The notes under the pieces are model-generated. The model did no database searches. It was not told the origin of the DNA and saw only the letters and a list, made by a program, of their open reading frames with translations. A stretch of DNA of 47,621 nucleotides from UBA10646 sp003456175 (GTDB lineage Bacteria > Bacteroidota > Bacteroidia > Chitinophagales > Chitinophagaceae): contig DALYLQ010000016.1 of NCBI GenBank assembly GCA_031976225.1, positions 1 to 47,621 of the forward strand, read 5' to 3'. Position numbers and translations under genes: made by a program. Of this stretch, positions 1 through 10,900 are shown piece after piece. Each line of letters begins with the position of its first letter. The first letter of the stretch is position 1.

Positions 1-3000
1 TATCTGTACTTTGCTCCCAAGCGCCGATAGCACCAATACCACCTACATAAGTAAGTGTTACCGAAGCTCCGCTACAAACAGCGGTTGAATTTGGGCTAAG
101 TGTACCTGCAACGGGTTGTTGAAATACTTCAATGGTTACCTCATCGAAAACAGCAGTACACTTGGGGTTGCTCACCGTCCAACGGAGTGTATAAATGCCT
201 GCTCTATTGGTTTGAAATTGGGTATTAGGTAATGCAGCATTAGTAAATCTGGCATTGCTTCCAGATGGTGCAGTAATGATCGTCCACAAACCTGTTTCGT
301 TCGTTCCTAAAGCAGAGCCTTGCAGTGTGGCAGTTACATCGCCAGTGGTGGTTAAGGTACAGATACGTTGATCGGCACCTGCATTTACATTTTGAATAAG
401 CGGATAGCTGATTACTGAAACATCGTCGGTAGAGCCGCCACAACTACCTACGCCCGCTACGGTCCAGCGTAAGGTATAGGTAACATTGTTTTGCAAGCCT
501 GTGAGTATAGCATTCGGATCATTAACATTAGATATTGTTGCCGTAGCAGCACCCACAAAGCTCCAAGTACCAGCACCAACGGTTGGTGCAGTAGCGGCCA
601 ATGTATGTGTGGCGCTATTGCAATAACTAGCATCGGGACCAGCGTTAGCAGCACTAGCACCCGGCAGTACTGTTACATCTACCGTAGTTTGATCGCCAGT
701 ACAAGCCGGTTCGGCTCCATTGGCAGGATTGATAGCAGTAAATACATATCGTACAATTGCATCACTGGTGCCGCTATTGTTTAGTGTAGTTGCATTGAAA
801 GCTGTTGCCGGAGTATTATTAGACTGAAAGCCGCTTACCGTACCAGATACAACACTTGCCACCCAAGTATAACGACCATTGGCACCGAGGGTATTGGTAA
901 GTGTTATATTGGGTTGTGTACCGTTACAAATAGGTGCTGGTGCTGTAGCTGTAATACCTGGTTTAGGACGTACCGTTACCGTAAATGTAAACGGTGTTCC
1001 GTTACAACCATCTTTACTAGGTGTAATGATATAAGTTACGATTGCGTTGGTGGTATTACTTGTATTCACCAATACATCATTGATACTTCCTGTTCCACTA
1101 GTGGTTAATCCTGTAACGTTACCACTACTTATAGCAGCGGTGTATGTAAAGGTACCTCCACCACCAACCAAGGTGGGTGTGTAGTTCACCGATGAACCAC
1201 TACAAATTACTTTTGTTGCAACACTACTAACATGTATACCTGGCTTAAATCTAACATTAAGCGTTGCAGTTCGTGACGTACAAGGACTATTACCCGCAGG
1301 TGTAGCAGTTACCGTAAGCCTTACTGTATTAGCGGTATCAGTTCTATCAAATCTAAACCAAGGTGAACGAATATTAGTACTACTAAATGTTCCTGCAGCA
1401 TTATCGTTCCATAGATAGGTAGCAATATTGCCATAAGTAACTGGCAGTAGTTGTATGCTATCTGTAAGATTACAAATACTAGTATCTACAGTTGTAGGAG
1501 AAATGCGAATACCAATAGTATCAAAGAAAGTAATGCTTTGTGTTCGCTCAACTGAGCCAGGACAGTTATTATTGAAGTTAACCCTTACGGTAAATGTTCC
1601 AAATCCGTTAAACTGAATATTAGGAAATTGACTATTAGTGTTAGTACCACCAATAAATGTATGCGAACCACCTGTGGGGTTAATAACAGACCAAGTATAC
1701 ACTTCACCTCCGGCACTTGAGCTATAAGTGGGCGTATGGTTAATGTTATTAGCAAAGTTAATAGCACTTGGCAAACAGTAGTTTTGTGCACCTGGCATGT
1801 TTAAGCCAGCAACGCCTGTTACAATTACTCGACGATCAATAAAAATGCTTCCGCAATTATTGTTATGCTGTAATCTTAATATGTATCGACCTTCTTGCAA
1901 AAACCTAAATGTGGGTTCGTAACTTGTAGAATCGCCGTTTGTATAGATGAATACACTGCCACTTGGGATAACACTAAATAAATTACCTTCTCGATAAACT
2001 TGCCATGAAAAACGATCGGTTCTACAGTTGCCTGTATCAGTTCTATTATCTACTGTAAAATTGAGCGGTGCACAATTTTTGATAGAATCTAATCCATTCG
2101 GAAAAGAGAAATTAGCGTTAGGCCGAGGTGAGATACAGATAGTTTTTGTCATTGTATCAGGCGAACAGGAGTTGTTATCAACTTCTAACATTATCGTGTG
2201 TATACCTGGCTGAGTAAAAGTAAATGTAAAATTTATTGGAATGGAATCCCTACTACTAAGTTGTTGAACACCATTCACAAACCAAGTGTAACGTGCACTT
2301 CGAGTACAGGCAGTACCACTTTGGCTTTGGCCAGGATCACTAATATTTGTGAATAAAATTGGAGTATTTACACAGTTAGGAGTAGAAAAACTGAAGTCAG
2401 CTTTTGGCTTTCTGAAAATTTTTGCCTTAGTCGCAACGTTAGGTTGTTCACAGTTGTTTAGGGGCGGTCCACTAGCCTGAAAAAAAGAATTAATAAGTTT
2501 AATCTGAACATTAAATTCTATGTTGGTTTGACCACAAGAAGTCTGATCATAAACATGACTAACTAATCCTGAAGAATTTATTAATTCACAATACTTGAGA
2601 GTTTCAGAAGGTCTGCCATCTCCCCAGTTTATTTCATACTTATGTAGTGGGAAATTTTCAGATATTCCTGTTATACCAGCAAGAGTTACACCAAATTGAA
2701 GAATTCCTGGTAAACAAGCCCTTTGTTCTCCGTCTGTTGATAATGCTAGTCTGTTAGGATTGTTAATGATGTTATACGCTCTAGAACTCCGCACACCATT
2801 ATTCTCAGACGATATAATTATAGTGTGATGTGTTCTAGCTATTTGAGTTATAGTGACTTGATTATTTGAACCAAAATTTGAAAAAATTCTTACTTGATTA
2901 TTCCTTTCATTGATGACAATCAATCTGTTTGATGCTGGAGTTGATATACTATTATTTTGTAAAGTTAATGATCGACTTGTATCTCCAACAACTGTAGTAC

Positions 3001-3466
3001 ACCACCCGTAGTATTGTTGATTAACGAGAACTAAATCTGTATTAGAAGGAGTTACACTTGCAGCAAATCCTTGTGTATTTGATACTTCAAAAGATACAGA
3101 TTCGGCACTTACTATAATTGGGTTTGTACTTTTTACTCTAACCTTATAGTTATTCCCTGCTACTTGAGACGAGGGAATTGTTCCATTGACAAATGTTGTG
3201 AAATAAGAAGCAAAAGTCCCGATTTCTGTCTCATTAGCAAAACTCCCTGTTGCATCTGATAAAAAAAGCTTAAACTGATTATTTTCATTGAAGCAGCCTG
3301 TAGTATTAATCCTAACACCAATGCTGCTATTCCTTCCATAAGGGCCTGTTACAAAATTAGCATTATCTATGGTAATGCTTTGAGCATTAGAGTACATAAC
3401 GCTGAAGTAAATTATTAGCGTTAGTATTAGCCTCATCCAATTAGTCTGGTATTTGATATATCTCAT
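1..3466 (-). CDS. Giant T9SS-type surface protein, 3' end outside window
   Basis: An open frame with no stop runs from an ATG at 3466 to the left edge, giving at least 1155 residues. The start reads MRYIKYQTNWMRLILTL and continues as a hydrophobic segment ending in SNAQ, a plausible signal peptide. The N-terminal several hundred residues resemble the giant protein at 4983-12380 (shared elements TGCFNENNQFKLFLSD versus TGCYNVNNTFRLILSN, and DGEQ..CLP). Downstream are Cys-containing Ig/PKD-like stretches typical of CHU_C/SprB-like adhesins. The C-terminus, where a T9SS sorting domain would be expected, is not in the window. It lies behind a PorP/SprF gene and is probably secreted and surface bound; that is inference. 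The first kilobase of the gene looks more AT-rich than the rest. Confidence 0.88.
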   Translation of the reverse strand, partial: MRYIKYQTNWMRLILTLIIYFSVMYSNAQSITIDNANFVTGPYGRNSSIGVRINTTGCFNENNQFKLFLSDATGSFANETEIGTFASYFTTFVNGTIPSSQVAGNNYKVRVKSTNPIIVSAESVSFEVSNTQGFAASVTPSNTDLVLVNQQYYGWCTTVVGDTSRSLTLQNNSISTPASNRLIVINERNNQVRIFSNFGSNNQVTITQIARTHHTIIISSENNGVRSSRAYNIINNPNRLALSTDGEQRACLPGILQFGVTLAGITGISENFPLHKYEINWGDGRPSETLKYCELINSSGLVSHVYDQTSCGQTNIEFNVQIKLINSFFQASGPPLNNCEQPNVATKAKIFRKPKADFSFSTPNCVNTPILFTNISDPGQSQSGTACTRSARYTWFVNGVQQLSSRDSIPINFTFTFTQPGIHTIMLEVDNNSCSPDTMTKTICISPRPNANFSFPNGLDSIKNCAPLNFTVDNRTDTGNCRTDRFSWQVYREGNLFSVIPSGSVFIYTNGDSTSYEPTFRFLQEGRYILRLQHNNNCGSIFIDRRVIVTGVAGLNMPGAQNYCLPSAINFANNINHTPTYSSSAGGEVYTWSVINPTGGSHTFIGGTNTNSQFPNIQFNGFGTFTVRVNFNNNCPGSVERTQSITFFDTIGIRISPTTVDTSICNLTDSIQLLPVTYGNIATYLWNDNAAGTFSSTNIRSPWFRFDRTDTANTVRLTVTATPAGNSPCTSRTATLNVRFKPGIHVSSVATKVICSGSSVNYTPTLVGGGGTFTYTAAISSGNVTGLTTSGTGSINDVLVNTSNTTNAIVTYIITPSKDGCNGTPFTFTVTVRPKPGITATAPAPICNGTQPNITLTNTLGANGRYTWVASVVSGTVSGFQSNNTPATAFNATTLNNSGTSDAIVRYVFTAINPANGAEPACTGDQTTVDVTVLPGASAANAGPDASYCNSATHTLAATAPTVGAGTWSFVGAATATISNVNDPNAILTGLQNNVTYTLRWTVAGVGSCGGSTDDVSVISYPLIQNVNAGADQRICTLTTTGDVTATLQGSALGTNETGLWTIITAPSGSNARFTNAALPNTQFQTNRAGIYTLRWTVSNPKCTAVFDEVTIEVFQQPVAGTLSPNSTAVCSGASVTLTYVGGIGAIGAWEQSTD
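1583..1596 (-). repeat. Dispersed 14-mer, exact copy
   Basis: CCTTACGGTAAATG on the plus strand, inside the partial giant protein, where gene sense is CATTTACCGTAAGG read as FTVR. In all entries for this word the strand given is the strand that reads CCTTACGGTAAATG, except that copies read in gene sense are described in the text; this copy itself reads CCTT on plus. Confidence 0.9.
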
Positions 3467-3499
3467 CACTTGTTTCAATCGTCTTTAAGTTTATACTAT

Positions 3500-3513
3500 C
3501 ATTTACCGTTAGG
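3500..3513 (-). repeat. Dispersed 14-mer, one mismatch
   Basis: CATTTACCGTTAGG on plus, 34 bases upstream of the partial giant gene's ATG, directly beside a hairpin at 3513-3536. Confidence 0.6.
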
Positions 3514-3536
3514 TATACCCTAATACTAGGGCATAC
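3513..3536. other. Imperfect palindrome upstream of giant gene
   Basis: GTAT-A-CCCTA, four-base loop, TAGGG-C-ATAC: 9 paired bases with one mismatch. There is no T-run on either side, so it looks more like a protein-binding or leader structure than a terminator. Its role is unknown. Confidence 0.4.
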
Positions 3537-3606
3537 AATAACAGTTCTTGCTATTGATACTTGGGGGTATGATGCTGCCTTTCGGCAAATACTTACGCTA
3601 CTACTT

Positions 3607-3792
3607 CTACTTACTTACAAGCTTTGCACATACACTACAACTATTACCTTTCTGGCTACAATGCTTGCAGGAAGTGCAGTTGCGGCATGCTTTACAATCT
3701 TTCTTTCCGGTACATTTAGCGTAAGCGTAGCTTACTTGTATGGTAGAGAAAAATAAGCAGCTATAAAGTATTATTTTGGCGAGTGATTTCAT
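3607..3792 (-). CDS. Small Cys-rich secreted protein, unknown function
   Basis: A 61-residue protein starting MKSLAKIILYSCLFFS, with a clear signal peptide ending near YAYA. I prefer the ATG at 3792 because it begins the signal peptide; a longer frame back to 3864 would run across the terminator of the previous gene. The mature part is Lys- and Cys-rich, with ten cysteines in spacings such as CKACRNCTSCKHC, suggesting metal binding or disulfides. It sits between the PorP/SprF gene and the partial giant gene, all on the minus strand. No family recognised beyond short Cys-rich Bacteroidota peptides. Confidence 0.65.
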   Translation of the reverse strand: MKSLAKIILYSCLFFSTIQVSYAYAKCTGKKDCKACRNCTSCKHCSQKGNSCSVCAKLVSK

Positions 3793-3843
3793 ATAGAGAT
3801 AGGTGCTTATGCAAAATAAAGATAAATTAGTGATATTATGTAT

Positions 3844-3871
3844 AAAAAAGCCCAATGTAGACACACCGGGC
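3844..3871 (-). terminator. Intrinsic terminator after PorP/SprF gene
   Basis: Minus-strand transcript GCCCGGUGU-GUCU-ACAUUGGGC, nine pairs including two G-U pairs, followed by UUUUUUAUA. It lies 33 bases after the PorP/SprF stop codon. Confidence 0.8.
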
Positions 3872-3904
3872 CATTTTGTTTATCTGTATGTATCTATGCC
3901 ATTG

Positions 3905-4933
3905 TTAAAAGCCACTACCTACACAACGTACAGCATCGCTATACTGACTACGACTGCTTAGGCTTGCTCTGTAAGTGAGTGTTAATTCAAAGCCGCCACG
4001 CATTTGTGATGCTGTTTTTAAGCGGCCAATTTGTACATCGTAACTTAAGCCTATGTTCATTTGATAAAGTGATAACCTTACGGCTGGAACAATTGCATCG
4101 TTCCAACGATAAAAGCTACCTAGGTAGAGGGTTGATGTACGGTCGCCATCCCAATCGTAACTTAAATCAACACCGTACATGCCACCTATAAAAAATTGTT
4201 GGCTACCACCTTGCGAAAAATAATCGGTATAAAAAACAAGTTTATTAACGTCGCTGGTTTGTATAGTTAAGCCACCATTAAGTGCTAGCTTAGGCTGTAA
4301 TTGTACATTGCTGTTACTGGTATAAAATGCCACTTTCGGACGATTAAAGTGAAAGAGCCCTGCACCTACGTAATAATGAATATCATCGTTATAACTAGCG
4401 CTGTAACTAATGCCGGTGCTTGCATCCCAATAGTTAAATCCGGTTCGTTGAAATACTTGTGTAGGGGCATTAGCGTTGTAGCTGCCATTCACAAATTGAT
4501 CGTTCATTTTAAGTGCTGTTGGATCGAACTGGCTGTTCACAGGACCTGCCATAAATGCTACACTGATATATTCATTACGATCGGCATTTAAACTTTTATG
4601 AAAGTTAAGTACCGGCATTACTTGTGTACGTTTAAGCTTAACATCGCCAGCAACATCGTGTGTTGCTTGTAGGCCAAGGGTAAGCCAATCGCCGTGTTGA
4701 TTAAAAGGCAGTTTGTATTCTACCCCTAATGCACCTGTTTGAAACGGTACTGCGACAGATTGCCATTGATTGCGAAAAGCGCCACTAACCCTTACATCGC
4801 CATCGAATACGCCTGCTAAGGCAGGGTTACGCAACATGGGTATTTCGTAAAATTGAGAGAAGGTTAAATCTTGTGCGTAAGCATTTACCGTAAGGTAACC
4901 TAGTATAAAAGCTATTATAGTTAAGCGTTTCAT
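3905..4933 (-). CDS. Type IX secretion membrane protein, PorP/SprF family
   Basis: A 342-residue outer-membrane protein with signal peptide (MKRLTIIAFILGYLTVNAYAQ) and the family's opening DLTFSQFYEIPMLRNPALAG. The body is rich in alternating hydrophobic residues, as in a beta barrel. Family members work with T9SS adhesins: in Flavobacterium SprF is needed for SprB surface display. It begins 49 bases after the 2465-residue giant gene, so the two are probably one transcript, ended by the terminator at 3844-3871. An exact copy of the dispersed 14-mer encodes LTVN within the signal peptide. About family length, no defects seen. Confidence 0.93.
   Translation of the reverse strand: MKRLTIIAFILGYLTVNAYAQDLTFSQFYEIPMLRNPALAGVFDGDVRVSGAFRNQWQSVAVPFQTGALGVEYKLPFNQHGDWLTLGLQATHDVAGDVKLKRTQVMPVLNFHKSLNADRNEYISVAFMAGPVNSQFDPTALKMNDQFVNGSYNANAPTQVFQRTGFNYWDASTGISYSASYNDDIHYYVGAGLFHFNRPKVAFYTSNSNVQLQPKLALNGGLTIQTSDVNKLVFYTDYFSQGGSQQFFIGGMYGVDLSYDWDGDRTSTLYLGSFYRWNDAIVPAVRLSLYQMNIGLSYDVQIGRLKTASQMRGGFELTLTYRASLSSRSQYSDAVRCVGSGF
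4882..4895 (-). repeat. Dispersed 14-mer, exact copy
   Basis: Read as LTVN within the signal peptide of the PorP/SprF protein. Confidence 0.92.
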
Positions 4934-4982
4934 AGTTGTAAGATTTAAAGTGAAGGTTACAGGTGAATGATTACATATTAAA

Positions 4983-7900
4983 TTATCTAATAATAGTTAT
5001 ATTACCTTTATAGCTAAAAGGTGTATCGTTATCGCATACTACTTCGCAGGTGTACACGTATACATCGGTTGGTGCTGGTATGCCTTTTAACTTACCATCC
5101 CAAGCTTGCGCAACATCGTTGGCTTGGAAGTTGGCACGTTCAAACACTACTTGTCCCCAACGATTGAAAATGCGGAAGCTCTTCACCAACTTAATACCTG
5201 AGCCGCGTACCATGAGTACATCGTTCTGGCCATCGCCATCGGGTGTGAAGGCATTAGGAATATATACTTGGGCATCGGTACAAAAAGCTTTCACCTGTAA
5301 GGTATCGGTTGCTACGCAACCATAAATGGTAGTTGCACGTACTGTATAACTTGCATTGGTGCGCACCGTTAATGTTGGTACTGCACAAGTAGTACAACTT
5401 AAATCGCTAGTAGCATTACCACCCCATACCCATTGTGCAATAGGACCATTTACAACACTGCTAGTAAGTGGAATTTTAGTGCCACTTGCTGCTTGCTTAT
5501 CGGGACCTAGATCAATCATAGGTTGCTGACCAACTACTACTGTTACATAACCTGTATCGCTAAAGCAACTGTAGGCATCGCGGCCAATAACACGGTATTG
5601 TGTTGTTATTGCTGGCTGTGCAATAGGTGTTGCTACAGTTGCATTATCTAAGCCATGTAATGGCCACCATTGGTAAGCATCGGCACCACTTGCTAATAGG
5701 CGTGTGTTCTGACCAACACAAATAGTATCGAAAGCTGCTACCTGTATTTGTTGCGGTTGTACCACTGTAATGTTAATTGTATCTCTACCAATGCAACTGC
5801 TACCATTCATACGACCACTTACAATGTACTGACGACTGATGGTTGGAGTGGCACGGGTTGTGGCACATGTATCGCAAGCCAGTTCAATTGCGGGGCTCCA
5901 AGTGTAACGTTCTGCACCTATTGCTTGTAGCACTACTGTATTACCACGACAAATAACATCTACACTATTAGCAACAACATTGGGTACACTTTGAATGCGT
6001 ATGTTGGCATAAGCAGTATCGGCACAACCATTACCTGTTCCGGCTATATACATTGCTTGATAAGTACCTGCAGTAGCAAAACGAATTTGTCCGCTTGCAG
6101 CATTACTTGTGAATCCATTACTGAACTGCCATTGTTGTAAGGTAATGGGTGCCAAGCTATTCGCAGTACCTGCAAAACTGATGGTTTGGTTAATACATCC
6201 TGTAGTATCTAACACAATTTGAGCTTGTGGTATTGGCATAACAGGTACTGCTATTGTACGCGTAATACTATCGGTACAACCTTCGGCCGTTGTAACTACC
6301 ATACGAATAGTGTAGTTATTTGTAGTGGTATAATTGGTAGTGGTAGTTACCCCTGTGGCTTGTACACCATTACCTAACGACCAACGAATTTGTGAAAGAT
6401 GATTGCTTGTAATGGTACTATCGTAAAAATTAACTTGTGTATTTCCACACTGTTGTTGCAATACTGTTCTAAAAGCTGCTTGTATGCGTTGTACTTTAAT
6501 AGTATCGCTACCTATTAATTGCACATTACATGCAACACCATTTTTTATGAGCATGGCATGTGGTACATAGTGCCCTGCATTTACATAGGTATGAAATACT
6601 GTAGCCTGAGTTGTGGTTTGTACATTACCATCGCCAAAATACCAACGAATGCTATCGGCTCCATTAGTTTGAGCGTTAAAGCGTACAGGTGTGTTGTTAC
6701 AAATTGTACCTGACTGGTAAGTCCATGTACCAGTAGTAGCTTGAAGACGAATGCGGATACTATCTTTATAGGTACATCCACCATTCGTTGTATGTATCAT
6801 TTGTAACCAGTAGCTACCATTGTTTTGAATGGTATGTGTACCGCTTGTATTTGCATTAATAAGATTGCTGTTTAACAACCATTGTGTAGTACCAGCTGCT
6901 GCAAGTGTAGCATTGGCATATTGTAATTGAAAAGGTGCACAATTACTTACTGAATCGTTCACTTGAATATTACCACTACGTAGTGTGACAACTTGTACAT
7001 TACGCACAACTGTATCGGCACATATAACACCACTTGGGTATGCATTAGCGGCAATCAACTGTACTTGATGTGTACCACTAGTGCTGAATGTAATGGCAGG
7101 TGTACGCAAGTTACTTGTTGTATTACTCCAACGCCAAACAGTACTTACTGCCTGTGTATTGGTTGCAGTTGTAATAGTATCGCCTATACACACATTATTA
7201 TTACTTAATGTGAATTGTGCAGAAGGCTTTCCATAAACAACAATGGTTCTAGCAATAGTTGTATCGCTACAACTGTTAACGGCTCTTACACTAACATTGT
7301 AAGTGCCAGCTTGTAAAAAACTATGTACTACAGTATCATCGTTATTGAATGTAACTGCTGTATTGCCATCATTAAAATTCCATGTAAACGAATTGGCATT
7401 GTGGCTTGCATTAATAAAGCGTACGCTGTGTGGTGCACAGCCTGTTAGCTCATTACCATTTACCGTAAGGTTTAACTGAATATTGTTAGGACTTACCACT
7501 AAGTTGTAACTAGTAGTATCGCTACCACATTGATTGGTGGCTACAAGTTGAATAGGATAAGTAGTTTGTACCCCTGTGATATAGGTATGTTGTACTTGCT
7601 GTAAGCTATTGGTAATAAAGGGAGTACTACCATCACCAAAAGTCCATGTATAAGTATTATTGGTACCGTGTGTATTGTTACTTAATTCTACAGTAAAAGG
7701 TGAACAACCAGTAGTACGTACAGGAATGAAGGAAGCTCGTGGCCTACCATTCAAGCGAATAATTTTTGTGGCTGTTACAGTATCGCAAGCTGTAATTGCC
7801 ATTAGTTGTACTGTGTATGCAGTATCGCCACCATTAGGGTGTAACTGATATAAAATACTACCGGGTTGTGCTTGCACACTGGTAATACCATTACCGAAAT

Positions 7901-10900
7901 TCCAGAAGTATTGAATACCTGTAATATGCTGTGTGGTATTGTTAAATGATACTTGCAATGGAACGCATCCGCTGGTATCACTTACGGTAAATGACGGTTG
8001 CGGCGGCGTACTAGTACGAATAACATATGTTACACTATCGTTGGCACAACCATATAAGCTTATTGCCTTTAAAGTAATAGCTACACTATCTGTTCCGGCA
8101 GCTACATAGTAGCCAGGGAAAATATTGCCTGTACCAATAGATACGCCGTTAATAAACCATTGATAATTACTATTACGTGTAGGGTATAAAGTTGCTTCAA
8201 CCATGTTAGGAGCTAACATAAATGGAGCACAAGTTTGTGTAGATATAATTCTGAACGCCGCTAATGCTTGCGGACGAACTACTATTTGTACCACATTACT
8301 TTCACTCAACGCATCGCAAGTATTGGTACGAATAATACGTTTAATCCATGCATTTTGAAGAATAGAATCGGATGTATAATTTATTGAAGTGGCACCAACA
8401 ATCGTATCGAACTGTACACCATCGTAACTAATAAGCCATTGATAATAATACATACCATCGCTACCAGTAGGCGTGCTACCAGTCACTTGTAACTGTGGTG
8501 CACTCTCACAAATTGCTGTTGGCGCTTGTAATACGTTATTAGCAATAGGGCTGAGTAATACTACAGGCTTAATGCTACTATAAGCAATGGCACAATTACT
8601 ACTTTGTACCACTACTCTAAAACGTGTAGTTGCAGTGATGTTGTTAACACTAATTGTACTTTGTGTACTGTTTATAGCTTGCCAAGTAGTACCATTATCA
8701 ATACTACGTTCCCAACGAATGATATTACCAACACGAGCATTTACCGTAAGGAAAACGGGGGTATTCGCAACACATATCGTATCAATACTTGCTGTGATAA
8801 AACCACCTTCACTAGCAGGTATTACCCGAATGGTAGCCACTAAGCTTGTATCGGTTCCGCCACACAAACCACTTGCTGCTATAATGTAACGCACACGAAT
8901 TAATGAATCGCTGGTAGTTGTAGATACCAATAATGTATCTGCTGTATGATTGCCAATAGTAGTCCAAATACCATCGGCAAATATTTGCCAAGATTGAATA
9001 GTACCAACATATTGTTGTGCTCTAACCACAGTAGTTATGTTACCACATACTTGATTATTAAAAATAATATTACCACGTGTTACCGAACCGTATAAGGCCA
9101 CTTGTATGGTATCGAAAGTAGTAGCACAAGCACCATTATTAATACTTAGAGCAAAACGGTAAATACCAACTCTGTTAACGTTAAAACTGATCTCGTTGCC
9201 TTGTTGTGCAATTGGCTGAACTGTTGCACCTGCAGGACTTTGTAGTACTTGCCATTGTACGTTTTCATATGCCCTTACGGTAAATGAATTTCGCAGATCG
9301 ATACGTACTACACTACCATTGGTGATGTTACAATAAGTAGTATCATCGCCTAGTTTTGCAATAGTTGTTGTGGGTCTATTAAAAATTCGAATGGTATCAA
9401 CACTAGGCAAGCAGCTACTGGCATCAGAAATTTGCCATACCATTGTAACAACAGTATCGGCAGCAATATTGGTGATGTTAGTAGTGGCATTATTAGGCTG
9501 CTCAATATTAACAGCGGGTCCATCTATTTGTCGCCATAAGCCATTACCCAATACAGGAGTGTTTGCATTTAATACGGTAGCTGTAGCAGCACATAAGTAC
9601 TGATCGGCACCTGCATTAGCAGCACTTACACCTGGCTTTATAAAAATAGTATCTCGCCAAGTATTACCAGTACAAGAACCATTTGAAGCAGTGAAACTGT
9701 AAATCAATCTACCGGTAACAGTATGTACATTACTTACAACATCTGGCACGGCGTTTAATACAATAGGTGTAGCTTGTTGTGTAAAGCCCTGAATATTACC
9801 ACCAGTAGCAGTAGCTGTCCATGTATATCTTGTATTAGGCAAGCCACTCAATAATTGCAATCCAACTTGCTGGCCGCTACATACAGTATCTACCAAATGT
9901 GTTGTACGTGCATTCGGACGAGCATTCACATGTACATATACAGTAAAACTATCACCCTCACAACCTCTATAAAATGTTCTATATCTATACGCTACAATCG
10001 CATTACTATTAGCATTGGTATTGGTAAGTGTGTTGTTAATAGTACCACTACCATTTGCTGTAAAGCCAGTTGCATTACCGCTAATAACACTAGCTGTATA
10101 GTTAAAAGTTACTCCTGTAACACTTGCTCTAGGTATATACTGAAATGCAGTACCAGAACAAATGATACGTGTACTATCTATACCAAAGTTGTGCGGAGTT
10201 ACTACTACTCTAATTGTATCTCTGGCTATACTACAAGTGCTACCTTGTTGCGGATAAGCAGCTGCAATTACTAAAAAGCTACTCAAGTTTCTATCGGTAT
10301 CACTTAGTGTATAGTTGGTGATGGTACCATTGGGATTTGAAAAAATACCCGTACCAGTACTCATCCAACGGATACTATCGTAACTACTTACATTAATCGC
10401 TGCAGTGTAATTAATAAGATTGTTGGTGTAACAAATGGTATCATTTGTTTTATGTAACACCATAGACAAAGCAGGATCAAAGCGAATGATTTGTGTATCG
10501 GTACTGATACCACAATTATTATTGAAACGTACTACTACCTCATAAGTAGTTGCATTTTCAAACCGAATTTGAGGGTACATGCTATTCGCATTGGTGCCGT
10601 TCAAATAGGTAAAAGCACCTCCAGAAACAATCCATTCAAAAGCAGGCACACCTGTAATACCATTGAATATAGGGCGGTGTGCAGTATCTGTACCGAAATT
10701 AATTGTACGTGTATTACAGTAAGCTTTATCACTTGGTAATGTAATAGAACTACCACCAATTGCATTAACAAAAATGGTATCTGCACCTGTACCACAAGCA
10801 TTGATATGTCTAATTCTAATATAATAGCTACCAGGTGTATTAAATTGAAAGTTAGGAGTTGCACCACCACTACTCCAATCAATAGTGTATACACCACTAT

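Noticed and set aside
240..1108. Short plus- and minus-strand frames rich in Cys/Tyr in the first kilobase
   Set aside because: They are shadow frames of the giant gene, with repetitive composition and no start signals.
961..1320. TTACCGTAA cores at about 975 and 1310 as further copies
   Set aside because: Only the 9-base core matches; the flanks differ from the consensus, so I did not count them.
1..3466. Apparent absence of a long gene in the first 3.4 kb
   Set aside because: A continuous minus-strand frame runs off the left edge; it lacks only a stop within the window.
4072..4090. CCTTACGG near 4076 as a copy
   Set aside because: Only the first eight bases match; the rest differs.
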